Shown in pieces: positions 1 through 7,493 of a DNA stretch of 30,888 bases. The DNA lies in IMG/VR virus record IMGVR_UViG_3300036831_000239, positions 1 to 30,888 of that record. One strand, 5' to 3'. Position 1 is the first letter of the stretch; each line of letters starts with the position of its first letter. A model generated the notes under the pieces. The model was given only the letters and a program-made list of their open reading frames with translations. It had not been told where the DNA came from and did no database searches. Source of the stretch: a virus. The position numbers and the translations under genes were made by a program.

Positions 1-477
1 TCAGATGTTCCCTGCGGGCGATTTCCCGACATCTTCGAAATCCGCGGCAAGGTCCGCCAGGTCGTCGAGCGATCCCTTCGCGATCGCTGCATCGAACCGG
101 CTTCTGAATTCCTCGTAGCGGTCGCCCAGCAGCTCTCTGGAATTCTCCAGGACATGCTCTGGATGCATGTTGTTCTCTTCGCGATGGCGGGGGCGTTCGC
201 GCTCGAGAATCGAAAGCAGGAGCCTTTGGGCCGAAGGCCGGCCGTCAACGGCATTGAGCACGATTTTTCGGGCGAACGATTCGAGCATCGTCCCCGGTTT
301 CGCTTCGCGAAAACCCTCCTCGTCCGAATTGACCGCCGCGATCACCACCGCGTCGAACTTCTGCTTTGCAAGCGTCTTCGGACCCGGCTTTCCGCTCGGA
401 TTTCCCGACTGTCCCTTCTGAAACCGCGTGTGCTCGGGCGGGCGGCCATAGCCGACCGGGTGGGAAGTTTCGCTCAT
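1..477 (-). CDS. DUF5681 domain protein, possible small-terminase-like
   Basis: A complete 158-residue protein. The N-terminus holds the DUF5681 signature (GYGRPPEHTRFQKGQSGNP, about residues 9-27), a basic Gly/Pro-rich stretch followed by a mostly helical region. The family often lies next to phage large terminase genes and is suspected, not proven, to assist packaging as a DNA-binding small subunit. Here it is divergent from the terminase, which is unusual for a TerS. No other TerS candidate is seen in the window. The start ATG (complement of 475-477) lies 3 nt after the stop of a possible small ORF, which suggests a two-gene minus-strand unit. Family assignment is firm; the packaging role is inference. 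Confidence 0.8.
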   Translation of the reverse strand: MSETSHPVGYGRPPEHTRFQKGQSGNPSGKPGPKTLAKQKFDAVVIAAVNSDEEGFREAKPGTMLESFARKIVLNAVDGRPSAQRLLLSILERERPRHREENNMHPEHVLENSRELLGDRYEEFRSRFDAAIAKGSLDDLADLAADFEDVGKSPAGNI

Positions 478-480
478 GTT

Positions 481-579
481 TTATCCCGTTTTGGAATCCT
501 CAATTCGAAGCAGATACTCCCGTATCGCACGTTCGCCAAGAGCGCACGCCAGCGCACCAAGTGTACAGACAGTATCCAT
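481..579 (-). CDS. small ORF upstream of the DUF5681 gene
   Basis: A 32-residue reading frame (MDTVCTLGALACALGERAI...) ends 3 nt before the DUF5681 start, so translation could be coupled. An AGG/GAG-rich stretch precedes the ATG at 577-579. The frame stays open upstream to an ATG at 675, giving 64 residues, but that version would translate straight through the two palindromes at 636-671, so I prefer the short form. No family is recognised. It could be chance reading frame. Confidence 0.35.
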   Translation of the reverse strand: MDTVCTLGALACALGERAIREYLLRIEDSKTG

Positions 580-608
580 CTCTGCCTGGCCAATATGGAA
601 TATATATG

Positions 609-639
609 ATTCTATTCGCTTTTTTCGTGCGGCAGTGAA
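609..639 (-). promoter_or_regulatory. candidate minus-strand promoter
   Basis: Read on the minus strand, TAGAAT (complement of 609-614) resembles a -10 box. TTCACT (complement of 634-639) could be the -35, with a long 19-nt spacer. It would transcribe the small ORF and the DUF5681 gene. The -35 overlaps the TGAAC-N4-GTTCA palindrome at 636-649, as expected for a repressible promoter. The motif match is weak. Confidence 0.3.
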
Positions 640-649
640 CAAACGTTCA
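636..649. promoter_or_regulatory. inverted repeat TGAAC-N4-GTTCA, candidate operator
   Basis: Five-base perfect arms separated by AAAC. It sits between divergent genes and only 2 nt from the larger palindrome at 652-671. It shares GAAC/GTTC half-sites with alphaproteobacterial LexA-type boxes, but the spacing is not the usual direct GAAC-N7-GAAC arrangement, so a LexA assignment is not supported. Confidence 0.4.
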
Positions 650-651
650 GT

Positions 652-671
652 GTACAAAAATATTTTTGTAC
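652..671. promoter_or_regulatory. perfect 20-bp palindrome, candidate operator
   Basis: GTACAAAAAT followed immediately by its exact reverse complement. A perfect, AT-rich palindrome of this size in a GC-rich divergent intergenic region is the form expected for a dimeric repressor or activator site. It lies upstream of both the terminase leader and the DUF5681 unit. The cognate regulator is not in the window. Confidence 0.55.
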
Positions 672-689
672 GCAAACGTATTTCTCCGC

Positions 690-718
690 TTGACGGCTTT
701 GATCAAACGCTTTATCGA
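690..718 (+). promoter_or_regulatory. candidate plus-strand promoter before the terminase leader
   Basis: TTGACG (690-695) is one base from the sigma70 -35 consensus. After 17 nt comes TATCGA (713-718), a poor -10. Transcripts from here would meet the terminator at 742-777 before reaching the terminase. The call depends mainly on the -35 and on position. Confidence 0.3.
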
Positions 719-741
719 TTTCGTCACAACGGATTTCCGCG

Positions 742-777
742 CCCGGCGCTCTCTCCCGAGCCGCCGGGTTTTTCTTT
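742..777 (+). terminator. Rho-independent terminator in the terminase leader
   Basis: A perfect 7-bp stem (CCCGGCG at 742-748, CGCCGGG at 762-768) is followed directly by TTTTTCTTT. It lies about 100 nt before the terminase start. It could end a short leader RNA or be a conditional terminator controlling the late operon, as lambda tR' does. The hairpin is seen; the regulatory role is inference. Confidence 0.65.
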
Positions 778-881
778 CATCCCCATCCTTGGTTGCCAGA
801 TCTCGTGCGCGTCTGCGCGCGAATGATCCTTCTTTCCAGCGGCGGGCCATCACAACTTACCAATACAACGGAGGACGCGTG

Positions 882-2228
882 GTGGCGCTCGAAGGCAGCC
901 AAGACGGCGCCGCGGGTGAGGATCGTCAGGCATTTCTTGCCGGGCTTTCGGATCCTCGATCCGCGCGCATTCTCGAGGACTGGTTCGCTTGGGCGCGCCC
1001 CGAGCAGCTCCCACCGGCTGGCCCATGGACGACATGGCTCTACATGGGCGGCCGCGGCGCCGGCAAGACGCGCGCGGGCGCTGAATGGATTAAGGCGCGG
1101 GTCACAAGCGGTATCGGGCGCCGCATCGCGCTGGTCGCCTCGACCGCCGCCGACGCGCGCCACGTGATGATCGAAGGTGAGAGCGGACTGCTCACAATCG
1201 CGCCATTAGGGGATCGGCCGGTATTCGAGCCGTCCAACCGGCGGCTCATCTGGCCCAACGGCGCGATCGCGACGCTCTTCAGCGCCGAGCAGCCCGACTC
1301 GCTTCGCGGGCCGCAGCACGACACCGCCTGGTGCGACGAGCTCGCCAAATGGAAATACCTCGAACGGGCCTGGGACAATCTCCAGCTGAGCCTCAGGCTC
1401 GGCAAACTGCCGCGCCAGGTGATAACCACCACGCCGCGCGCGCTTGCGGCCCTCAAAGCCATCATGGAGCGGAGCGATACGGCAACCACCCGCGGCACTA
1501 GCTATGACAACCGCGCCAATCTCGCGCCCTCCTACTTTGCCGAGATCATTCGCCGCTACGAAGGCACCCGCTTCGGGCGGCAGGAGATTAATGCCGAGCT
1601 GCTCGAGGATGTACAGGGCGCGCTCTGGACGCGCGCGATGCTCGACGCGGCGCGGCTTGCCTACGGCATAGAGCCGCCGCAGATGGCGCGCGTCGTGGTC
1701 GGCGTCGATCCCTCCGGCACGCGTGGCGGAGATGATCGCGACGCGGTTGGCATTATCGCGGCCGGCAAAGGCCTCGACGGACTCTGCTATGTGCTTGCCG
1801 ACTTCACTTGTGCGCTGTCGCCCGCGGGCTGGGGCCGGCGCGTCGCCGAAGCGGTGTCGGCACATAAGGCCGATTGCGTCGTCGCGGAAGCAAATTTCGG
1901 CGGCGCGATGGTCGAGAGTGTCTTGCAGGCCGCGAACACCGGCGCGCGCGTGAAGATGGTGACGGCATCGCGCGGCAAGATCGTGCGCGCCGAGCCGATT
2001 GCGGCCCTGTACGAACAGCAGCGCGTGAAGCACGCCGGCCTGTTCCCGGAACTCGAGGACCAGCTCTGTGCCTTCACGACATCCGGATATGTCGGCGACC
2101 GCTCACCCGACCACGCCGACGCGCTCATCTGGGCGCTGACCGAACTCGCGCTGCCGCAAGGCGGCGAAAGCGGCTGGGTTGAGTTTGCGAGGCGCGAATT
2201 AACCAGAGCCAAGGCACGGCTGGAATAA
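882..2228 (+). CDS. terL: phage terminase large subunit
   Basis: The ATPase-nuclease that pumps DNA into the prohead and cuts it. I chose the GTG at 882 because GGAGG (870-874) lies 7 nt upstream; this gives 448 residues, typical of gene-transfer-agent-like terminases. The frame is open to an ATG at 666, but that extension runs through the terminator and is basic and unlike the family. The ATPase domain has Walker A GGRGAGKT (about residues 55-62) and a Walker B-like WCDE (about 149-152). The RNase H-like nuclease domain shows acidic residues in GVDPSG (about 273), VVAEANFGG (about 335) and SPDHADA (about 409). All key motifs are present and it looks functional. It heads the packaging and head operon. 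Confidence 0.95.
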   Translation: MALEGSQDGAAGEDRQAFLAGLSDPRSARILEDWFAWARPEQLPPAGPWTTWLYMGGRGAGKTRAGAEWIKARVTSGIGRRIALVASTAADARHVMIEGESGLLTIAPLGDRPVFEPSNRRLIWPNGAIATLFSAEQPDSLRGPQHDTAWCDELAKWKYLERAWDNLQLSLRLGKLPRQVITTTPRALAALKAIMERSDTATTRGTSYDNRANLAPSYFAEIIRRYEGTRFGRQEINAELLEDVQGALWTRAMLDAARLAYGIEPPQMARVVVGVDPSGTRGGDDRDAVGIIAAGKGLDGLCYVLADFTCALSPAGWGRRVAEAVSAHKADCVVAEANFGGAMVESVLQAANTGARVKMVTASRGKIVRAEPIAALYEQQRVKHAGLFPELEDQLCAFTTSGYVGDRSPDHADALIWALTELALPQGGESGWVEFARRELTRAKARLE

Positions 2229-2241
2229 CGGAGCTTACGAA

Positions 2242-2337
2242 ATGAGCCTCGGAAGACGGAATACAGAACCCAAGCATCGGAAAAAGGTGCTGCGTTCTTG
2301 TGATACCTGTACTCTTACTCTGATTTCTGTGCTCTGA
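2242..2337 (+). CDS. possible 31-aa leader ORF coupled to the portal gene
   Basis: The ATG at 2242 has a GGAG box 8 nt upstream (2230-2233). The frame encodes MSLGRRNTEPKH... with a CDTC motif and stops one base before the portal ATG (TGAAATG). The portal start has no convincing ribosome site of its own, so this ORF could deliver ribosomes to it. The same TGA-A-ATG spacing recurs at 12714-12720. It is basic and too short to assign. It may act only in coupling. Confidence 0.4.
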   Translation: MSLGRRNTEPKHRKKVLRSCDTCTLTLISVL

Positions 2338-2338
2338 A

Positions 2339-3721
2339 ATGCTCGACCTGACTACGCCAGGCGCGCGGGTAAGACCGATTCCCGAAGGGCTGGTTGCGCG
2401 CGCCGTCCAGGCGGTCAGGTATCTGATCACCGGCGTCGGACCCGAGACCTGGTTCGGGCCGATGCAGCCTTTGAAGCCGATGGCGCCGGAAGGCACCGGC
2501 GGCAGGGCCTTCGATTATCCGGTCGGGTACAATCTCCAATACCAGCCGCGATCATACGAGCCGGTCTCGTTCAGCGATCTCCATGCGCTCGCCGACAACT
2601 GCAACATGCTGCGCATCGTCATTGAAACGCGCAAAGACCAGATCGAAGGGCAGGACTGGGAGGTACGGCCGCGCAAGCGGCCGGACGGCACGCACCCCAG
2701 GGCCAGCGAATTCGCTTCCCAGATTGCGGACGCGAAAGCCTTCTTCGCTTTCCCCGACAAGGAGCACGATCTCGCGTCCTGGATTCGCGCCGTTGCGGAG
2801 GAGATGTTCGTTACCGATGCCGCCTCGATCTATGTCCGTCCGGACTGCAAGGGCCGCGTTTATAGTTTCGACGTGCTCGACGGCTCGACGATCTCTCCCC
2901 GCATTGATGCGTGGGGGCGCGCACCGCAGCCGCCGGATGTGGCCTTTCAGCAAATTCTGCACGGCGTGCCCGCGGCGGATTTTTCACGGGACCAACTGAT
3001 CTACTATCCGCGGAACAGAAGGCCGGGCCACGTCTACGGCTATTCGCCCGTCGAGCAGGTCATTCTCACCGCGAATACGCTCATCCGCCGGGAGATGCAC
3101 CAGCTCGCGTACTACACGGCTGGAAACATGACGGACGCGGTGTTCACGTCACCAGCCGGCTGGAGCGCCAACGAAATCGAGACCTGGCAGACACATTGGG
3201 ACTCGGTCTTTCTCGGAAATGTCGCCGCCAGACGGACCGGCAAATGGGTGCCGAACGGCGTTGAGTACAAGCCGCTGAAGCCCCCGAACCTCAACGACCG
3301 CTACGACGAGTTTCTCGCCCGCATCATCTGCTTCACGTTTTCGATTTCGCCGCAGCCCTTCGTCTCCATGATGAACCGCGGAACGGCCCAGACCGCGCAC
3401 GATGCGGCGATCGCGGAAGGGCTCGTCCCTGTCCTCAACTATTTCCGCCGACTTTTTCGCGTCCTGTTCGATCGGCTCGGCTGGAATGAGATCGAGATGG
3501 TCCCGGTCGACGATCGTGAGATCGATGCCGCGACGCAAAACACGATCGAAGTCAACGACGTAAAAACGGGAATACGCACGATCAACGAGGTCCGCTCCGG
3601 ACGCGGACTTGATCCGATTACGGGTGGCAACATCCCGATGGTACAGACGGCGACGGGGTACCTCGATATCCGCGCCAACATCGTGAAGCCGGAAGCGGCG
3701 TCGGATCACAACACAGCCTGA
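2339..3721 (+). CDS. phage portal protein
   Basis: 460 residues. It would form the dodecameric ring at the capsid vertex through which DNA passes. The call rests on position between terminase and protease, on length, and on portal-type segments: an N-terminal region with RIVIETRKDQIEG, a clip/stem region with QLIYYPRN and GYSPVEQVI (about residues 220-240), and a C-terminal part with FSISPQPFVSMMNRGTA and TINEVRSGRGLDPI. The last matches the 'N-E-x-R-x-x-x-G-L-x-P' block common in siphophage portals. Translation may be coupled to the 31-residue ORF upstream. No truncation is seen. Confidence 0.9.
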   Translation: MLDLTTPGARVRPIPEGLVARAVQAVRYLITGVGPETWFGPMQPLKPMAPEGTGGRAFDYPVGYNLQYQPRSYEPVSFSDLHALADNCNMLRIVIETRKDQIEGQDWEVRPRKRPDGTHPRASEFASQIADAKAFFAFPDKEHDLASWIRAVAEEMFVTDAASIYVRPDCKGRVYSFDVLDGSTISPRIDAWGRAPQPPDVAFQQILHGVPAADFSRDQLIYYPRNRRPGHVYGYSPVEQVILTANTLIRREMHQLAYYTAGNMTDAVFTSPAGWSANEIETWQTHWDSVFLGNVAARRTGKWVPNGVEYKPLKPPNLNDRYDEFLARIICFTFSISPQPFVSMMNRGTAQTAHDAAIAEGLVPVLNYFRRLFRVLFDRLGWNEIEMVPVDDREIDAATQNTIEVNDVKTGIRTINEVRSGRGLDPITGGNIPMVQTATGYLDIRANIVKPEAASDHNTA

Positions 3722-3760
3722 GTTTTCCCCAACTAATCCGAACTTCCAAAGGAACCTTCG

Positions 3761-4768
3761 ATGGACAAGCTGAACATCTTCATTCCGCTGACCAAAGTGG
3801 ACGTGGAGAAGCGCCTCGTCTTCGGGACGATTGCCCAAGAGATTCCCGACAGGGCGAACGAGATCATGGATTACCCGAGCGCCCGCCCGGAATTCGAGAA
3901 GTGGTCGAGCGACATCGAGAAGGCCTCCGACGGCAAAAGCGTGGGCAATCTCCGCGCCATGCATGGCAACGTCGCCGCCGGCAAGCTGACCGCGATCCAT
4001 TTCGACGACGCGGCCAAACGCATCGAGTGCTGCGGCAAGATCGTCGACGACGGCGAGTGGCTGAAGATTCTCGAAGGCGTCTACACCGGCTTCTCGATGG
4101 GTGGAAAATACCTGAAGCGCTGGAAGGATACCGACAATCCACAGCTCACCCGATATACGCCCGCTCCTACGGAAGTGAGTCTCGTCGACAATCCGTGCAT
4201 TCCGACGGCGACTTTCGAAGTGATCAAGACAGACGGTTCGACCGAGCTGCGCAAGTTCAAGCCCCGCGAACCGAACTCCACCAACGTCGCGCCCGGCGTG
4301 GAACAAAGTCATGTACAGAAGGTACACGACCTGGCGCAAGCGATCCACGACAACGCGGTCGACCTCGGCGCGGACTGCAATGGCGACGGCGCTTCCGAAG
4401 GCGACACGGAGGGCGACGACGGCGAAGCCGAAAAGCTCGCGAAGCTCGGCGCCGACAACACTGCGCTCCTCAATATCATCGGCGCGTTGAAGCCGCAGGT
4501 GGACGACCTCGTAAAGCGCGTGAAGGACGCCGAAGCCGAGATCGAGCGCCTCAATGCCCGACCGGCACCGGGCGGCCCCGTCATTGCCGGCACGCGCACG
4601 ATCACCAAAGGACAGGATGCCGAAGGCCTGAACGGTTTCAACGGCGACGATCCGGTCTCCGCATTCGAAAAGCACCTCGATACGCTCTCTCCGTCAGAAC
4701 GCGCGCTAGCGCTGATGAAGTTCAGCCTCGCCAATCCCCTTGCTGCCGCGCCCTCTCCGCGCCGGTAG
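3761..4768 (+). CDS. prohead protease, XkdF/peptidase S78_2-like, with coiled-coil tail
   Basis: 335 residues with an AAAGGA ribosome site (3747-3752). Residues 1-165 look like a XkdF-type prohead serine protease: H68 in RAMHGN and S112 in GFSMGG are the likely catalytic pair, followed by EVSLVDNPCIPTA (about 137-149), the conserved block after the active site. Residues about 175-270 are acidic and then form a heptad-rich helix (LVKRVKDAEAEIERL), as expected for a scaffold. The protein is therefore probably a fused protease-scaffold that shapes the prohead and then cleaves itself. The gene order portal-protease-capsid supports this. Which residues complete the triad is not certain. Confidence 0.85.
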   Translation: MDKLNIFIPLTKVDVEKRLVFGTIAQEIPDRANEIMDYPSARPEFEKWSSDIEKASDGKSVGNLRAMHGNVAAGKLTAIHFDDAAKRIECCGKIVDDGEWLKILEGVYTGFSMGGKYLKRWKDTDNPQLTRYTPAPTEVSLVDNPCIPTATFEVIKTDGSTELRKFKPREPNSTNVAPGVEQSHVQKVHDLAQAIHDNAVDLGADCNGDGASEGDTEGDDGEAEKLAKLGADNTALLNIIGALKPQVDDLVKRVKDAEAEIERLNARPAPGGPVIAGTRTITKGQDAEGLNGFNGDDPVSAFEKHLDTLSPSERALALMKFSLANPLAAAPSPRR

Positions 4769-4804
4769 CAAGCGCCCGCGGAGCCGCAGGATCCCCCCTC
4801 TCCC

Positions 4805-4830
4805 GCGCCCGCGGGCGCACCCTTTTTCCT
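4805..4830 (+). terminator. GC-rich hairpin with T-run between protease and capsid genes
   Basis: A 14-bp perfect palindrome (GCGCC-CGCG-GGCGC, 4805-4818) is followed by ACCCTTTTTCC. It lies in the 83-nt gap before the major capsid gene. It could be a weak terminator, or a processing or stability hairpin for the abundant capsid message. The three-base gap before the T-run weakens the terminator reading. Confidence 0.35.
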
Positions 4831-4851
4831 GTCAACAGAAGGACGATAGAT

Positions 4852-6390
4852 ATGAACATCACCGCAGAAACGATGGCCCTGATGAAGGCGGCGCTGAAAA
4901 ACGGCAGCGCGGACCTCGCCAAGGCTGTCTCGACCGGCTACGGCCTGACGTACTACGATCTCCAAGCGCCTGCGAAAAATCTGTACCCCACGATCACCAA
5001 GCTCCGGAACATGACGCCGCGCGTTGGCCGGCCCGCCGGTTTCGGCCTGCAATCCAACTGGAAAATCGTCTCGGCGATCACCGGCTCAGGCTTCGACGCC
5101 ATGGGCTGGATTCCCGAGGGTCAGCGTTCCGGTGCCATGTCATACACCACGTCAACCGCGTCGGCTGCGTACGTCACGCTCGGCGAGGAAGACTATCTGA
5201 CGATGGAAGCCGAATCCGCGGCAGAGGGTTTCGAGGACCTCAACGCCACGCTGTCGATGCGCCTTCTGCAAAAGACGATGCGCAAGGAGGAGAACGGACT
5301 TCTCGCCGGCAACGGCACCGGCACCGGCGGTATCGCGCTTGGCACGCCGTCGACGCCGTCCCTGTCTGCGGTCGCAGATACGTCCGCAACACTTCCCACG
5401 GCGACATATTCCGTGATCGTGGTCGCGCTCACCGCCGAAGGCTGGCTCAACTGCAAAGGCAATGCGGCGGCCGGGTTTACCCCGTCCAAGACCATCACCG
5501 GCATGGATGGCCAGACCTACACGTTGAACGGCGGCAATTCGAATAAGTCCGCGAACGCGACTCAGGCGATCACCTCCGGCACCAATGGATTGTTCGCTTC
5601 GGTCACGCCGGTCTCAGGCGCAGTCGCCTATGCCTGGTTCGTCGGCACAGCAGGAAGCGAAACCCTGCAGGCAATCACTACCGTCAATGTCGCCTACTTC
5701 AATGTGCCGCTCGCCGCCAGCCGCCAGGCGATTTCCACCGTCACCTCCGACAACTCACAGAACGCAACCGCTTTCAGCGGCTATCTCAGCAATGCCTTCT
5801 CGGGCGGCATCGTACAGCTGCTGTCCACAGGCACGAGCGCCAACAAGGGCGCCGGCTCGACGCTTACTGCATCCGGCAAAGGCTCCGTGGTCGAGATCGA
5901 CGCCCTGCTCAAGTCGATGTGGGACAGTTATCGCCTCGGCCCGACGGTGATCTGGGTGTCATCGCAGGAGCAGAACAACATTACGGCCAAGGTGCTGAAC
6001 GGCGCGTCATCGCCGCTTCTGCGCTACGATGTGAATGCGTCCGGCGATGGAAATTACAGCCTCACCGCCAACGGACAGATCCGCTACTACTACAACCCGT
6101 TCACCGGCGGTGGGATGGAAACGGAGGGCGGCGGCGGCGACAAAATCCCGATTATCGCCCATCCCGATCTTCCGCCCGGCACGGTCTTCGCGCACTGCGC
6201 GAAGCTGCCCGAATGGTATCAGTCGAACGAAGTGCCCAACACGGCGGAAGTGATCACGCGTCGCGATTACTACCGCATCGACTGGCCGCTCCGCACGCGC
6301 CGGCGCGAATACGGCATCTATGCCGAGGAAGTGCTCGCGGTGTACGCGCCGTTCGCACTCGGCATCATCACAAACATCCAGAACGGATAA
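4852..6390 (+). CDS. major capsid protein (HK97-fold) with inserted beta domain
   Basis: 512 residues; the ATG at 4852 has AAGGA 8 nt upstream. The frame is open far upstream through the protease gene, but that part is only shadow sequence. Position after the protease and the N-terminal and C-terminal segments (e.g. RMTPRVGRPAGFG-like region, LAGNGTGTGG loop, RYDVNASGDGNYSLTANG, AHPDLPPGTVF and the C-terminal RRREYGIYAEEVLAVYAPFALGIITNIQNG-like tail region) fit an HK97-type shell protein. Residues about 165-290 are a Ser/Thr/Gly-rich insertion ending in VSGAVAYAWFVGTAGSE, an Ig/FN3-like surface domain seen in some phage capsid proteins. It makes the protein longer than usual. The domain fold is inferred from pattern only. 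Confidence 0.9.
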   Translation: MNITAETMALMKAALKNGSADLAKAVSTGYGLTYYDLQAPAKNLYPTITKLRNMTPRVGRPAGFGLQSNWKIVSAITGSGFDAMGWIPEGQRSGAMSYTTSTASAAYVTLGEEDYLTMEAESAAEGFEDLNATLSMRLLQKTMRKEENGLLAGNGTGTGGIALGTPSTPSLSAVADTSATLPTATYSVIVVALTAEGWLNCKGNAAAGFTPSKTITGMDGQTYTLNGGNSNKSANATQAITSGTNGLFASVTPVSGAVAYAWFVGTAGSETLQAITTVNVAYFNVPLAASRQAISTVTSDNSQNATAFSGYLSNAFSGGIVQLLSTGTSANKGAGSTLTASGKGSVVEIDALLKSMWDSYRLGPTVIWVSSQEQNNITAKVLNGASSPLLRYDVNASGDGNYSLTANGQIRYYYNPFTGGGMETEGGGGDKIPIIAHPDLPPGTVFAHCAKLPEWYQSNEVPNTAEVITRRDYYRIDWPLRTRRREYGIYAEEVLAVYAPFALGIITNIQNG

Positions 6391-6417
6391 GAAGAAAAGC
6401 TTAGCGCAGACGTCGCA

Positions 6418-6552
6418 TTTCCTCCCCCGCGCATGCATTGCGTGGGGGTGGTGGTGCGAAGCACGGGTGGGGGCACTTTGGTGCGTGTCGCGTTCGTCGC
6501 CCCCTCCACCGCTTCGCGGTCCCCCTCCCCCACCTCACGGCGGGGGAGGAAG
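6418..6552. repeat. GC-rich palindromic intergenic repeat, copy 1
   Basis: About 135 bp between the capsid and connector genes. It starts TTTCCTCCCCCGCGCATGCA and ends CGGGGGAGGAA. Inside are GTGGTGCGAAGCAC and the block GCCCCCTCCACCGCTTCGCG. The outer ends pair with each other and inner segments form further hairpins. Copies at 7416-7474 and 8435-8566 share the same blocks. Repeats of this kind are scattered in many alphaproteobacterial genomes, so it probably came from the host. Confidence 0.85.
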
Positions 6553-6582
6553 TTTCTCCGCGGCTCCACGTGAGTCGACACC

Positions 6583-7392
6583 ATGGCGCAATTTGACCTT
6601 TGTACGCTCGCCGACGTGAAAGCGTGGCTCGGGCGGAGCGACGCGAACTCCGATGCCATGCTCTCAACGCTCATCACACGCGTTAGCCGGCAAATTCTTT
6701 CGTATCTCTGCCGCACCACCATTCTGCCGCACAGTGTAAGCGAAATCCGCGACGGCACGGGCGGAGAGACGCTGGTCCTTCGCGAATGGCCGGTGCTCCT
6801 GGTTTCGTCGCTCGCCATCTCCGGGCAAAGCGTGCCGCCGGCGTCAGCCAGCATCGGCTGCGGCTTTTTTCTGGAGACGTGGAACGGTGTCCCGCCCGGC
6901 CGCGCGCAGGTGATCGCGCTGAACGGCGTTTGTTTCACCCGGGCCGCGCAGAACGTCAGTATCCTCTACAGCGCCGGCTATCAGGTGAGTGCCGAAGGCC
7001 AGACGGTCGAGAACGGCAGCGCTACCGTTAATGCGCCATACGGCGCCTGGACGAGCGACGGGGGTGTGACCTATGCGAATGGCACGTCGCTCACACGCGT
7101 CACGGGCATGCCATCCGTCGGTCAATATCAGCTGACGCCGAACGTGCCGGGATCGTACAGTTTCAACGCCGGCGACAACGGCGAGGCCGTGCTCATCACC
7201 TATGGCTATGTGCCGGCCGATCTTGCCGATGCCGCGATCGAGCTCGTTGGCGAACGATTCAAATATGCGCAGCGCATCGGCGAGATTTCGCACAGCCTCG
7301 GCGGCAACGAGACCGTCGCCTTCGACAATGCGCGATTGACGCCCCTCGTGACATCGCTGCTCGCGCCGTACCGTAACCTGCTGCCGATCTAG
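6583..7392 (+). CDS. head-tail connector (gp6-like adaptor) with inserted beta module
   Basis: 269 residues. The N-terminal DLCTLADVKAWLGR with a following helical region (ISRQILSYLCR-like, residues about 30-50) is the usual start of gp6/gp15-type head-tail adaptors that plug onto the portal. The C-terminal helix region (DLADAAIELVGERFKYAQRI...) also fits. Residues about 160-210 hold a module (GVTYANG...GQYQL...GSYSFNAGD...ITYGY) that recurs in the tail tube protein at 8618-9373. Family members without it are much shorter. The ATG at 6583 has only a weak ribosome site; the repeat's GGGGGAGG lies 31 nt away, too far to serve. Confidence 0.75.
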   Translation: MAQFDLCTLADVKAWLGRSDANSDAMLSTLITRVSRQILSYLCRTTILPHSVSEIRDGTGGETLVLREWPVLLVSSLAISGQSVPPASASIGCGFFLETWNGVPPGRAQVIALNGVCFTRAAQNVSILYSAGYQVSAEGQTVENGSATVNAPYGAWTSDGGVTYANGTSLTRVTGMPSVGQYQLTPNVPGSYSFNAGDNGEAVLITYGYVPADLADAAIELVGERFKYAQRIGEISHSLGGNETVAFDNARLTPLVTSLLAPYRNLLPI

Positions 7393-7415
7393 GCCATTCC
7401 GCGGAACGGCCAATT

Positions 7416-7474
7416 GCCCCCTCCACCGCTTCGCGGTCCCCCTCCCCACGTCGCTTTGCTCTCGGGGGAGGAAA
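7416..7474. repeat. GC-rich palindromic intergenic repeat, copy 2 (short)
   Basis: Contains the right arm of the repeat only: GCCCCCTCCACCGCTTCGCG, CCCCCTCCCC and the terminal CGGGGGAGGAA. The left arm seen in the other copies is missing, replaced by an imperfect palindrome (GGCCATTCCGCGGAACGGCC, 7392-7411). Its terminal GGGGGAGGAA is an excellent Shine-Dalgarno sequence 8 nt before a TTG (7482) and 20 nt before the ATG (7494) of the next gene. Confidence 0.8.
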
Positions 7475-7493
7475 GCTCTCGTTGGATTGCTCC

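Noticed and set aside
636-649. LexA box
   Set aside because: The half-sites agree but the spacing and orientation do not fit the alphaproteobacterial LexA pattern.
666-881. N-terminal extension of the terminase to an ATG at 666
   Set aside because: It would translate through the palindrome and terminator. GGAGG at 870-874 points to 882.
3149-4675. 508-residue minus-strand frame opposite portal and protease
   Set aside because: It is a shadow in GC-rich DNA opposite two confident genes, with no ribosome site or family pattern.
3901-6390. One 829-residue frame running from the protease gene into the capsid gene
   Set aside because: The first 317 residues are an Arg/Gly-rich shadow of the protease frame. 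The capsid start at 4852 has its own ribosome site.
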